NCBI GenBank assembly: GCA_003170035.1
Contig: PMZX01000352.1
Span: forward strand, 4,089 to 15,005
Reading direction: 5' to 3'
DNA length: 10,917 nucleotides
Source of the DNA: Myxococcales bacterium
Lineage (GTDB): Bacteria; Myxococcota_A; Polyangia; Fen-1088
The position numbers were made by a program, and so were the translations under genes. The notes beneath the pieces are model-generated. The model was given only the letters and a program-made list of their open reading frames with translations. It was not told the DNA's origin and ran no database searches. Below are positions 1-6,059 of the stretch, in pieces; the first letter of the stretch is position 1, and every line of letters starts with the position of its first letter.

Positions 1-515
1 AGCATTTCGAAGCCGGTGGTGGCCAGGTTGGGCAGCAAGGGGATGACCAGCAGTTCCACCATCCCGACGACCACGATGGTCGCCAGCACCCCGAGCACCC
101 AGCGGTGAGACAGGGCGATGGCGGCGATCAGGACCGGAATGATCCCCGAAGCCAGCATGGCGATCTCGTAGCGGACAGACCCCAGGAAGGGCACGGTCAG
201 CGGTATCGCGGTCGCGCAGGCGAGATACAGCGCCACGCCCGTGCGGTAACGGCCCGCACGCACCAGCAGAAACGAGACCGCGATCAGGCCGGTGCCCGTG
301 ATGATCCCGAAGACATCCCAGCCGCGCAGGATAGTGGTGCCGACCGTGCGTCGCCAGAACAGGTCGCTCAAGACCAGTCCCAGCACGATGGCTGCAACAT
401 GGGCCAGCATGAGCACGGCCATCAGGTGCGCAGCCGCGCGCTGCTCGGCGCCCTGGATGCGCGCGCTGGGTCCGATCAGACGCTGCCACAGCGAGCTCTG
501 ACCGTTTTCGTCCAA
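1..515 (-). CDS. Multi-pass inner-membrane protein, N-terminal part (3' end off the window)
   Basis: The reading frame opens with a TTG start (513-515) preceded by a perfect AAGGAGG ribosome-binding site six bases upstream. It stays open for 171 codons to the left edge with no stop. The first ~28 residues are hydrophilic (MDENGQSSLWQRLIG...). After that come about five hydrophobic segments, roughly residues 31-52, 68-86, 92-112, 117-135 and 139-160, with short Arg-rich loops between them (FWRR, RAGRYR, SHRW). No enzymatic motif is visible in this part. Several-helix N-terminal modules of this size often precede PAS, kinase or GGDEF domains in sensor proteins, so a sensor membrane module is a reasonable guess, but the C-terminal part is missing. 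It lies downstream of and co-directional with the TonB receptor gene, separated by 209 bases, so co-transcription is uncertain. The coding call is fairly sure; the function is unknown. Confidence 0.8.
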   Translation of the reverse strand, partial: MDENGQSSLWQRLIGPSARIQGAEQRAAAHLMAVLMLAHVAAIVLGLVLSDLFWRRTVGTTILRGWDVFGIITGTGLIAVSFLLVRAGRYRTGVALYLACATAIPLTVPFLGSVRYEIAMLASGIIPVLIAAIALSHRWVLGVLATIVVVGMVELLVIPLLPNLATTGFEM

Positions 516-724
516 TCCGTTCCTCCTTGGCTGTCGATCCTGGCCGGCCGGCAATCGAACTACATCCCGACGGCCGCGAGCAACCCGGCCTGTGCCAGCG
601 CCGCCTGCCCACACACTATGTTGCCACGATTGGGCCCGAGCGATCGGCTTTTGTTCGCAGTCTCTGATATGGGAACCCTGAAGGGGTTCGCTTCACCCCT
701 CGGCCCCCCACCCGACCCGGAGAC
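516..724. other. Intergenic gap with two mutually exclusive short hairpins
   Basis: These 209 bases separate the receptor stop codon from the start of the membrane-protein gene; both genes are on the minus strand. I see no convincing gene here. Open frames crossing it on the plus strand overlap the real minus-strand gene and lack a good ribosome-binding site. At 673-700 there are two overlapping inverted repeats: GAACCC (673-678) with GGGTTC (684-689), and AGGGGT (682-687) with ACCCCT (695-700). They share bases, so only one can form at a time. Neither is followed by a T-run in the minus direction, so a standard intrinsic terminator is not supported. Confidence 0.4.
522..528 (-). promoter_or_regulatory. 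Strong Shine-Dalgarno fixing a TTG start
   Basis: Read on the minus strand this is AAGGAGG, six bases before the TTG at 513-515. It is one of the two best ribosome-binding sites in the window. It justifies a non-ATG start; the next in-frame ATG falls about 31 codons later, at the beginning of the first hydrophobic segment. Confidence 0.7.
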
Positions 725-2935
725 CTATCGGAAGCTGTAGGTAAGTCCGACTTGGATCTCGAAGCCCCGGTTGTGGATGTCGTCGGGCGTGACGCCAGCG
801 ACCTTGGCCGGATAGGTGGACGGCGTCTGGTACTGGATGTCGAACATGTTCGTCACCCTGACGTAGCCGGCCACGCCTTCGGCCAGATCGTAAATCTTGG
901 CGAAGGCACCCATCACCAACGCCTCGCCGACGGGCGGGCGGATGTCGGACGTGGCGCGAACCTTGGCACTTCTGTACTCGCCGAGCAGGGAGAGGCGCAG
1001 GTGATGGTAGAGGTCGCGTGAAATGGTGAAGTTGGCAGCGTGCCGCGAGACCATCGGCGCGGAGTACGTGACACTGAGAAGCGTGTTTTCTGCGTGGACA
1101 TACGTGTAGTTGCCGGCGAGCTCTAGCTGCGGAAGGATTTGTAGTCTTATCTCCGTTTCGACGCCTTGAGTGACGAGGCTTCCAATGTTGTTGTATTGGA
1201 GAACGCCAGGGGCAATTTGGCTTACGAAAATCATATCGTTGACGTTGCTGTAGAACAAGCTGACCCCCGCGGTCAGCTGACGCCAAGGAGCGATTCCAAA
1301 CACGAGTTCCTCGGTCATGATAGTCTCGGGCTTGGTGTTCGCGTTACCGACAATCGCTGGGTTGCTCGACCACAACTCGCGGTAGGTTGGCGCTCGGAAC
1401 GCCGTCGCAAACAAGCCCTTGACCCAGGCCTTGTCCTGGTAGTTGTACACGAGGGCCACCCTGGGGTTCGTGGTTCCGCCGAAGTCATTGTAGTGGTCGT
1501 AGCGCACGCCGGCGGTGAGCTTGAGCCCTGTGAAGAACCGATAGTCCGCTTGCGCATAGGCAGCCAGCACGTAGCGGTCTGGGTTGTCGTAGAACTTCGT
1601 GGCGGGTACGCCCGTCGGGTCCGGACCGTTGGAAACGCGGTCGTCGTCGTTCGTCGTAACGTACTCGGCCGCTCCCCCCGCAATGAGGTTCAGGTCGCGG
1701 ATTGGCTGGTAGCTCAGGTAGGTGTCAAGGCCATAGCGGAAGTCCCTGGAATGGGGGTGCGCGTACATGCCATCAGGAAACAGAGGCTTCACTCCCGCAG
1801 GCCAGAGTAAGCCGACAATGGGACCCCAGTCCATGTAGGCGAAATTGAGCTGGGTTTGCCATTTCAGGGCCTTGCTGAAGGTTTGGTAGTAGTCGAGGCT
1901 GGCGATCGACCATGTAGCCTTATCAGTGCTCCTCGGGTCCAAGACGTCGCCAACCGTGATGAACTGTGGGCTCACCTGGTGGGCGCCGCTGACGCTCAGC
2001 TGGAGCATGTCCTTGTACCCAAGCTTGAGATTGCCAACAACCTCCTTGTACGGATCGCGGATGTTGCCGGATACGCCTGCACCGTCCTGCTCGATGAAGA
2101 AGTTCTCGCCTCGGTTCTCTGCGTAGCCGAAGTGACCGTTGACGTTGAAGTCGCCAAACTTCTCGCCGGCCGTCACGTCCACGGCCCCGGCCGCATTGGA
2201 TCCAGCCTCGCCGGTCACGTGCACCCCCCCTGTCTCCGAGCCCTTCTTGGTAATGACGCTGACGACGGCGACGAACGCATTCGCGCCGTAGAGCGCCGAG
2301 CCGGGACCGCGGATGATCTCAATGCGTTCCACGTCCATGAGGCTGATCGCACGCACCGTCTTGCCCGTGCCACCGTCATTGAGACTGCCGAGCCGCACGC
2401 CATCGATCATGATCAGCAAGCGCTCGTTGAGATCGCTCGTGACGCCGCGAACCGTAATCAGCTGGAGCTGCTGTTTGGAACGCCGCACGTCAAAGCCAGG
2501 CACCAGCTGAAGAACGTCATTGAGCGTCTTCAAGCCGAGGATGGCGATTTTCTCCTTTGTGAAGACGGTGATCGATGACGGGGCATCGGCGATCGACTCG
2601 GAACGTTTGCTCGATACCACGCTGACCTCGAGCAATTGGGAGAGTGAAAGCTCGTCGAACGCACTCTTCGCCTCGGGCGCAGCGGCGGTCACGGTCGCCT
2701 TCCCTGCCGGCGGCGCGGTGGCCGCGGCCATCTCCTGCGCCGGGGCCGCCGGAATCGCATCAGCCGCACCGGCATCCGGAGGTGGCGCGGTGGCTGCGGC
2801 CATCCCCTCCGCCGGGGCCGGCGCCTCTTCGTTGGGCGCTTTCGCAATCTCGTCCCCTGTCGCCACGTTCGCGACCAGAATGCTTGCCGCCAACAAGGCC
2901 GCCGACCACAAGGCCCGACAGAAATCTCGCACCAT
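725..2935 (-). CDS. TonB-dependent outer-membrane receptor
   Basis: A 736-residue outer-membrane receptor predicted to import a ligand, such as a metal complex or another scarce nutrient, using TonB energy. The start at 2935 is chosen because AAGGAGG lies five bases upstream and the protein then opens with a clean signal peptide (charged MVRDFCR, hydrophobic core to about residue 24). A longer in-frame ATG at 3073 would bury that signal. Residues ~28-92 form an Ala/Pro-rich linker with an internal repeat. The plug domain spans about 100-232, starting SLSQLLEVSVVSSKR and carrying RGV, MIDGVRLG, ERIEIIRGPGSALYGANAF and VITKKG, all standard plug signatures. The rest is a ~500-residue beta-barrel ending in LTYSFR, one residue beyond the usual terminal aromatic. 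The plug type (LxLxQLLEVxVVSSKR) is one I associate with receptors encoded beside signalling and binding-protein genes. The ligand cannot be read from sequence; no obvious TonB box was identified. Confidence 0.93.
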   Translation of the reverse strand: MVRDFCRALWSAALLAASILVANVATGDEIAKAPNEEAPAPAEGMAAATAPPPDAGAADAIPAAPAQEMAAATAPPAGKATVTAAAPEAKSAFDELSLSQLLEVSVVSSKRSESIADAPSSITVFTKEKIAILGLKTLNDVLQLVPGFDVRRSKQQLQLITVRGVTSDLNERLLIMIDGVRLGSLNDGGTGKTVRAISLMDVERIEIIRGPGSALYGANAFVAVVSVITKKGSETGGVHVTGEAGSNAAGAVDVTAGEKFGDFNVNGHFGYAENRGENFFIEQDGAGVSGNIRDPYKEVVGNLKLGYKDMLQLSVSGAHQVSPQFITVGDVLDPRSTDKATWSIASLDYYQTFSKALKWQTQLNFAYMDWGPIVGLLWPAGVKPLFPDGMYAHPHSRDFRYGLDTYLSYQPIRDLNLIAGGAAEYVTTNDDDRVSNGPDPTGVPATKFYDNPDRYVLAAYAQADYRFFTGLKLTAGVRYDHYNDFGGTTNPRVALVYNYQDKAWVKGLFATAFRAPTYRELWSSNPAIVGNANTKPETIMTEELVFGIAPWRQLTAGVSLFYSNVNDMIFVSQIAPGVLQYNNIGSLVTQGVETEIRLQILPQLELAGNYTYVHAENTLLSVTYSAPMVSRHAANFTISRDLYHHLRLSLLGEYRSAKVRATSDIRPPVGEALVMGAFAKIYDLAEGVAGYVRVTNMFDIQYQTPSTYPAKVAGVTPDDIHNRGFEIQVGLTYSFR
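2712..2820 (-). repeat. Imperfect 37-base direct repeat, 72-base period, in the receptor's Ala/Pro linker
   Basis: Bases 2712-2748 and 2784-2820 match at 34 of 37 positions. The spacing of 72 bases is 24 codons, so the frame is kept. The encoded units are similar (PAEGMAAATAPP and PAQEMAAATAPP). This looks like an in-frame duplication that lengthened the flexible periplasmic linker between signal peptide and plug. Such a unit could vary in copy number between strains, but that is inference. Confidence 0.75.
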
Positions 2936-2940
2936 AGGGC

Positions 2941-2947
2941 CCTCCTT
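2941..2947 (-). promoter_or_regulatory. Shine-Dalgarno deciding the receptor start
   Basis: On the minus strand this reads AAGGAGG, five bases (GCCCT) before the ATG at 2933-2935. Together with the signal peptide that follows, it fixes the receptor start and argues against the 46-residue N-terminal extension that the open frame would otherwise allow. Confidence 0.75.
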
Positions 2948-3224
2948 CTTTCTTCGAGCGCAGAGCCGATTGGCGAAGGCGCTATTGTCCCTCGATCTCA
3001 CATCTCCTTTTCCGTCGGAAGCACTCCACCGAGGCACTTGACAACAAGAGTCGGCGCGAGCGTGGTTTGGCATCGGCGGAAGGAGCGTGGAACTTTAGAG
3101 CCGGGTTCGCGAGGCAGCTCGCAACGACTCGATTGCACCTGTTCACGCCGGCTCCTGGTCCCCTTTCGCCACGAGATCACGCGCGACCTCTGACCTCCGA
3201 CCGTGGCGATGATGGGCAGCGAAC

Positions 3225-3245
3225 CTGGCCAGATTGGTTGGCCAG
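3225..3245. repeat. Perfect 7+7 inverted repeat (candidate operator or hairpin)
   Basis: CTGGCCA (3225-3231), a 7-base spacer GATTGGT, then TGGCCAG (3239-3245). It sits 77 bases past the CheY-like stop and about 290 bases before the receptor start, in minus-strand terms. The dyad length and spacing would suit a dimeric regulator, or a small RNA hairpin after the CheY gene. No U-tract follows on either strand, so a classic terminator is not supported. Function unknown. Confidence 0.4.
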
Positions 3246-3321
3246 CAGACGTGGTCGTCAAAGGGTCGCCCTGTTCCTGAGGAAAAGTGCTTGGTCGTTC
3301 GTCCCTGGCTGCGGCGACTGC

Positions 3322-3702
3322 TCAGCCGGGCTCGCCTGCGATGCGGCGCACGGCTGCCAGAAGAAGATGGGGCTGGAACGGCTTGACGATCCAGCCCTTG
3401 GCCCCGGCGCGCTTGGCCCGGGCGATGAGATCGGGCGATCCATCCGTGGTCAGCATGACCACTGGCACGGGCGGCCCTGCCGCGTCGCCCTTGATGGTTT
3501 CGAGAAACTCAAGCCCGTCCATGCCGGGCATCGTGACGTCGCACAAGACCATGGCGACTTCTGCGTGCGCGCGCAGGGCATCCACGGCTTCCTGTCCATC
3601 ACAGGCCTCGACGATCTGGTACCCCGCCGACGTCAAGGTCAGGCCAACCTGTTGCCGGACCGTGAGGGAGTCATCTACGACGAGGACGGCCTTGTTGTTC
3701 AT
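3322..3702 (-). CDS. CheY-like single-domain response regulator
   Basis: A 126-residue stand-alone receiver domain with no output domain. It acts in the cytoplasm as a phosphate acceptor. All key residues are present: the acidic pair Asp10-Asp11 (VVDDS), the phospho-accepting Asp55 (LCDVTMPGMDG), the switch Thr85 (MLTTDG) and the conserved Lys107 (VKPF). Its length is normal for CheY. It follows the CheX-like gene by 18 bases on the same strand and has no strong ribosome-binding site of its own, so translation may be coupled to the upstream gene. Its likely donor is the HPt-containing kinase encoded divergently at 6060-8342, and its likely partner is the CheX-like protein beside it; both are inferred from context. 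Nothing suggests flagellar chemotaxis specifically, since no CheW, receptor or flagellar gene is in the window. Confidence 0.92.
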   Translation of the reverse strand: MNNKAVLVVDDSLTVRQQVGLTLTSAGYQIVEACDGQEAVDALRAHAEVAMVLCDVTMPGMDGLEFLETIKGDAAGPPVPVVMLTTDGSPDLIARAKRAGAKGWIVKPFQPHLLLAAVRRIAGEPG

Positions 3703-3720
3703 GACGTTGCGCTGCGGGGT

Positions 3721-4263
3721 CTAGAAAAAGACAATAGTACCTTCCCTAAGGGCTGCTCGCGCTTCGTGCAAAGGACTTTCCTCGAGTCGAAAACTTGGTG
3801 CTATGTCTAGCTCAAGCCAGCCTTCCAATACCAAACCTTCGATGGTGAACAGGATGGGACTCCGGGCAGGATCGAGACTGGAGGCCAGGCGCACCTCCTT
3901 GGCCAATGCGCCCTGCGGAACGCTAGTAGCCAACTGTACCCCGTAGGCCAGCAACCGGTTGCAAAAGCGGCCAACCGCCTGGCTCACAAGTTCGCGGGCC
4001 CAGTCGGCCCAGTCTCGCAGCGTCATAGTCTGGGGCAAAGGATGAAGTCGCGCGAAGAGCTTTCTGGGACCCAAGAAAGCGAACGAGCCCCGAAGTTCAT
4101 TGTTGGCGAACCCGCTGAAGGCCGCGACGCTCTCGCCGGTGGGCGGCGGCTGCCGCACCCCGGTGCGCCACTCGGGCTGCACCCCCAAGTCGGCGAGCAA
4201 CGTGGCCGCGGACAGACAGAGAAGCTCCGTCAATCGCGCTTCGTTGGAATCACCAGGCGCCAT
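3721..4263 (-). CDS. CheX-like protein (CheC/CheX/FliY phosphatase family), atypical active motif
   Basis: A 180-residue cytoplasmic protein that fits the CheX fold in its middle part. The features seen are an AAFSGFANNELRGSFAF strand region (47-63), then a helix DWARELVSQAVGRFCNRLL (86-104) and LATSVPQ, which follows the family pattern of a Glu-x-x-Asn-x-x-x-Gly helix, a later Asn-x-Leu, and a beta segment with a conserved Pro. In the family, the Glu and Asn of ExxN remove phosphate from CheY-P. Here Glu91 and Gly98 line up but the Asn position is Ser94, so catalytic activity is doubtful. The start at 4263 has AGAGGA five bases upstream. The gene sits between the diguanylate cyclase (87-base gap) and CheY (18-base gap) on the same strand, which supports a role on a phosphorylated receiver. 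The family call rests on motif spacing, not on a search. Confidence 0.6.
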   Translation of the reverse strand: MAPGDSNEARLTELLCLSAATLLADLGVQPEWRTGVRQPPPTGESVAAFSGFANNELRGSFAFLGPRKLFARLHPLPQTMTLRDWADWARELVSQAVGRFCNRLLAYGVQLATSVPQGALAKEVRLASSLDPARSPILFTIEGLVLEGWLELDIAPSFRLEESPLHEARAALREGTIVFF

Positions 4264-4350
4264 GAGTTCCTCTTTTCGCTTTCGGCGGAGCCCGGAAAAG
4301 CTGAAGTACGCGCGTGGGGAGGCAGCCGAGCGAACCCTTCCAGAGTCATT

Positions 4351-5793
4351 TCAAGCAATCTCCTTGGGTATCTCCAGATCCGGCCCCGTGCGCCGCAGTA
4401 CTGAGGGCGACACAGCCACGCGATTGCGTCCAGCCGCCTTGGCCTGGTACATGGCGCGGTCGGCGCGATCGATGAACACCTCCACGTTGTCTCTCACCTC
4501 AAGGCACGCGATGCCAATCGAGACCGTCACCGCCACACGGTGACCCTTGTCGTCCAGCACCGACATCTTTTCCACGGCGCTGCGGATGCGCTCGGCTGCG
4601 ATGCGCGCGCCCGGCTCGGCAGCACCCGCGAGCACGACCACGAACTCCTCGCCCCCCCAGCGCCCCACGAGGTCCGTCCTGCGCGCCTGGTGGGCGAACA
4701 GCCGGCCGAGCGCGGCCAGCACCCGATCGCCCATGGCATGTCCGTGCTCGTCGTTGATCGGCTTGAAGTGATCGACGTCAAGCATCAGGAGTGACAACGG
4801 ATAGCCGTGGCGCTCGGAACGGGACTGTTCTAGGTCCAAAGCCGCCAGGAGCGCACGTCGGTTCATGATCCCGGTAAGCGGATCCGTGGTCGCTGCGCGC
4901 TGAGTTTCCTCGACCAGCAGTGCCATGCGCAAGGGACCACCCATCTCGCGAGCAACCACATCAAGAATGCGCGCATCCTGACGATCCCCGGAACCCTTCT
5001 GGCAAAGAGCAATGTGGGCTATGATTTCTCGACCGAACTCGATGGGACGAACCAGCGGCCGGGCGCTTGGAGGCTCCGCCGAGGCATCCTCATCCTCGAT
5101 GTGCAGGATCGCGATGTCCGAGGGAAGATTGAAGGTCTCGCGTGCTTCTCGCTCGCATTGCTCGTGTGCAGCCGGATGCGCGTGAAGACCGACGTGCGAG
5201 GGTCGATTCACCGACAGCGCCAGCCACCGGTAGGACATGACTTGGGATACGAATTGGGTGAGCAGATCGAAGAGTCGATCGAATGCTCCACAGGTCGAGA
5301 GAGCGCTCACCTCGGCCGCGAGCACGGATTCGAAAAGAGCGGCATCCAGATAGGCCGCGATGCGATCGCGAATGGTAGACTCGTCATCCTGAAGCTGCGT
5401 GAAGAACCCCTCGTCCTCGGTCGCCACGGGGGGGATGGAACGGCCGATGGCCCGCACCAGATCCCCCATGTGACCTTTGACAACGTACGCGGCCGCGCCC
5501 GCTCGCTCGGCCCAAAACCGGTTCCGAGGACTGTCGGGACCACGCAAGATCACGGGCACACGCTCGGTAGCAGGCTCGGCCCGCAAGAGCCGTGTGAGCT
5601 GTACACCCGAAATGCCGGCCATCCACAGATCCGCGATCACGGCGGAGGGCGGGCTGCCCAGTGCTGCAGTGATCCCCGCGACGGGCCCTGCGAATCCCGT
5701 GGCCCGGTAGCCCTGCATGCGCAGACGCTCGATGAGAACGTCGCGCGTCTGCTCCTCCGGATCGATGAGGATGACCGAATACCCAGGGCTCAT
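4351..5793 (-). CDS. Response-regulator diguanylate cyclase (REC - GAF-like - GGDEF)
   Basis: A 480-residue cytoplasmic enzyme predicted to make c-di-GMP from two GTP. Residues 1-120 are a receiver domain with Asp11, phospho-acceptor Asp55 (VIADLWMAG) and Lys106. It is divergent: Pro follows Asp11 and the switch Thr/Ser is replaced by Arg84. Residues ~135-295 form a helical stretch and a possible GAF-like sensory region. The GGDEF domain (~303-462) begins DPLTGIMNRR and has LMLDVDHFKPINDEHGH, an intact GGEEF active loop (380-384) and, five residues before it, RRTD (371-374), a correctly placed RxxD inhibitory site for product feedback. The start ATG overlaps the stop of a 34-codon upstream frame (ATGA) and has only a weak GGCGGA in front, so translational coupling is possible. 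It probably receives phosphate from the kinase encoded divergently. Confidence 0.93.
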   Translation of the reverse strand: MSPGYSVILIDPEEQTRDVLIERLRMQGYRATGFAGPVAGITAALGSPPSAVIADLWMAGISGVQLTRLLRAEPATERVPVILRGPDSPRNRFWAERAGAAAYVVKGHMGDLVRAIGRSIPPVATEDEGFFTQLQDDESTIRDRIAAYLDAALFESVLAAEVSALSTCGAFDRLFDLLTQFVSQVMSYRWLALSVNRPSHVGLHAHPAAHEQCEREARETFNLPSDIAILHIEDEDASAEPPSARPLVRPIEFGREIIAHIALCQKGSGDRQDARILDVVAREMGGPLRMALLVEETQRAATTDPLTGIMNRRALLAALDLEQSRSERHGYPLSLLMLDVDHFKPINDEHGHAMGDRVLAALGRLFAHQARRTDLVGRWGGEEFVVVLAGAAEPGARIAAERIRSAVEKMSVLDDKGHRVAVTVSIGIACLEVRDNVEVFIDRADRAMYQAKAAGRNRVAVSPSVLRRTGPDLEIPKEIA

Positions 5794-5894
5794 GGCAGTT
5801 CCGCCGACTGGCCCTCGCCTTCCCGGTTCCTCCGACGCTCACAAACCTGGCGTGAGTTTCGGGCATCGCGTCGGCGTTGTCCGCTGACAAGCAT
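5790..5894 (-). CDS. Possible 34-residue leader peptide overlapping the diguanylate cyclase start
   Basis: A short Arg-rich frame (MLVSGQRRRD...EGQSAELP) starts at an ATG with AGGAGA four bases upstream and ends in TGA that overlaps the cyclase ATG as ATGA. Signal and coupling geometry are good, and the downstream gene has a poor ribosome-binding site of its own. Against it, the third codon positions are not as GC-rich as in the neighbouring genes, and I recognise no family. It may be a translated leader that sets cyclase expression, or chance. Conservation would decide. Confidence 0.3.
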   Translation of the reverse strand: MLVSGQRRRDARNSRQVCERRRNREGEGQSAELP

Positions 5895-6059
5895 GGGGTC
5901 TCCTATCTCTTTTCGGCAGTTCGGCGAAATGCTTGAGAAAACCTTCCTGTCCTCGCGGCCAACCGAACGCGCGCAGGGTCTCGATCGCGCGCTGACGGGA
6001 CTCCCAAGCGGCTCAAGTTTCTCGATCCTTCTGCCGCTAGTTCTCTCGGGGAATCCGCC
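5794..6059. promoter_or_regulatory. Divergent intergenic region between the cyclase set and the kinase operon
   Basis: 266 bases separate two divergent gene sets, so promoters for both are expected here; the free part shrinks to 165 bases (5895-6059) if the leader frame is real. I could not identify a convincing sigma-70 or sigma-54 promoter by eye. A GC-rich alternating CGCG tract recurs around 5968-5992 but is low-complexity and not a clear dyad. Shared regulation of the two arms is inferred from arrangement only. Confidence 0.45.
5899..5904 (-). promoter_or_regulatory. Shine-Dalgarno ahead of the 34-residue leader frame
   Basis: On the minus strand this reads AGGAGA, with four C bases before the ATG at 5892-5894. 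It is better than any site directly before the cyclase ATG about 100 bases downstream, which is the main reason to take the leader frame seriously. Confidence 0.4.

Larger units (their letters stand above)
2936..3321. other. 386-base gene-free stretch upstream of the receptor; presumed leader and promoter region
   Basis: This lies between the CheY-like gene and the receptor, both on the minus strand. The only minus-strand open frame inside it (2998-3261, TTG start, 87 codons) has no ribosome-binding site and resembles no family I know, so I treat the stretch as non-coding. Its length suggests that the receptor has its own promoter and possibly its own regulation. I looked for the conserved blocks of a cobalamin riboswitch, common upstream of TonB receptors, and for a clear -35/-10 pair, and found neither. 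The one clean structure is the inverted repeat at 3225-3245. Confidence 0.45.

Noticed and set aside
105..740. Plus-strand open frame of 211 codons at the left end
   Set aside because: It lies opposite a real minus-strand membrane-protein gene with a strong ribosome-binding site. Its translation is compositionally odd (Gln/Asp/Arg-rich) and resembles no family.
2936..3073. 46-residue N-terminal extension of the receptor to an ATG at 3073
   Set aside because: The shorter start at 2935 has AAGGAGG at ideal spacing and is followed at once by a normal signal peptide, which the extension would make internal.
2998..3261. 87-codon minus-strand frame between CheY and the receptor
   Set aside because: TTG start with no ribosome-binding site, no recognisable domain and atypical composition; it is treated as chance.
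2936..3321. Cobalamin or other riboswitch upstream of the TonB receptor
   Set aside because: Expected from family habit, but I could not find the conserved B12-box-like blocks or any other riboswitch core by eye.
5968..5992. CGCG-rich repeats in the divergent gap as an operator
   Set aside because: Alternating CG tracts arise readily at this GC content and the two copies do not form an extended dyad.
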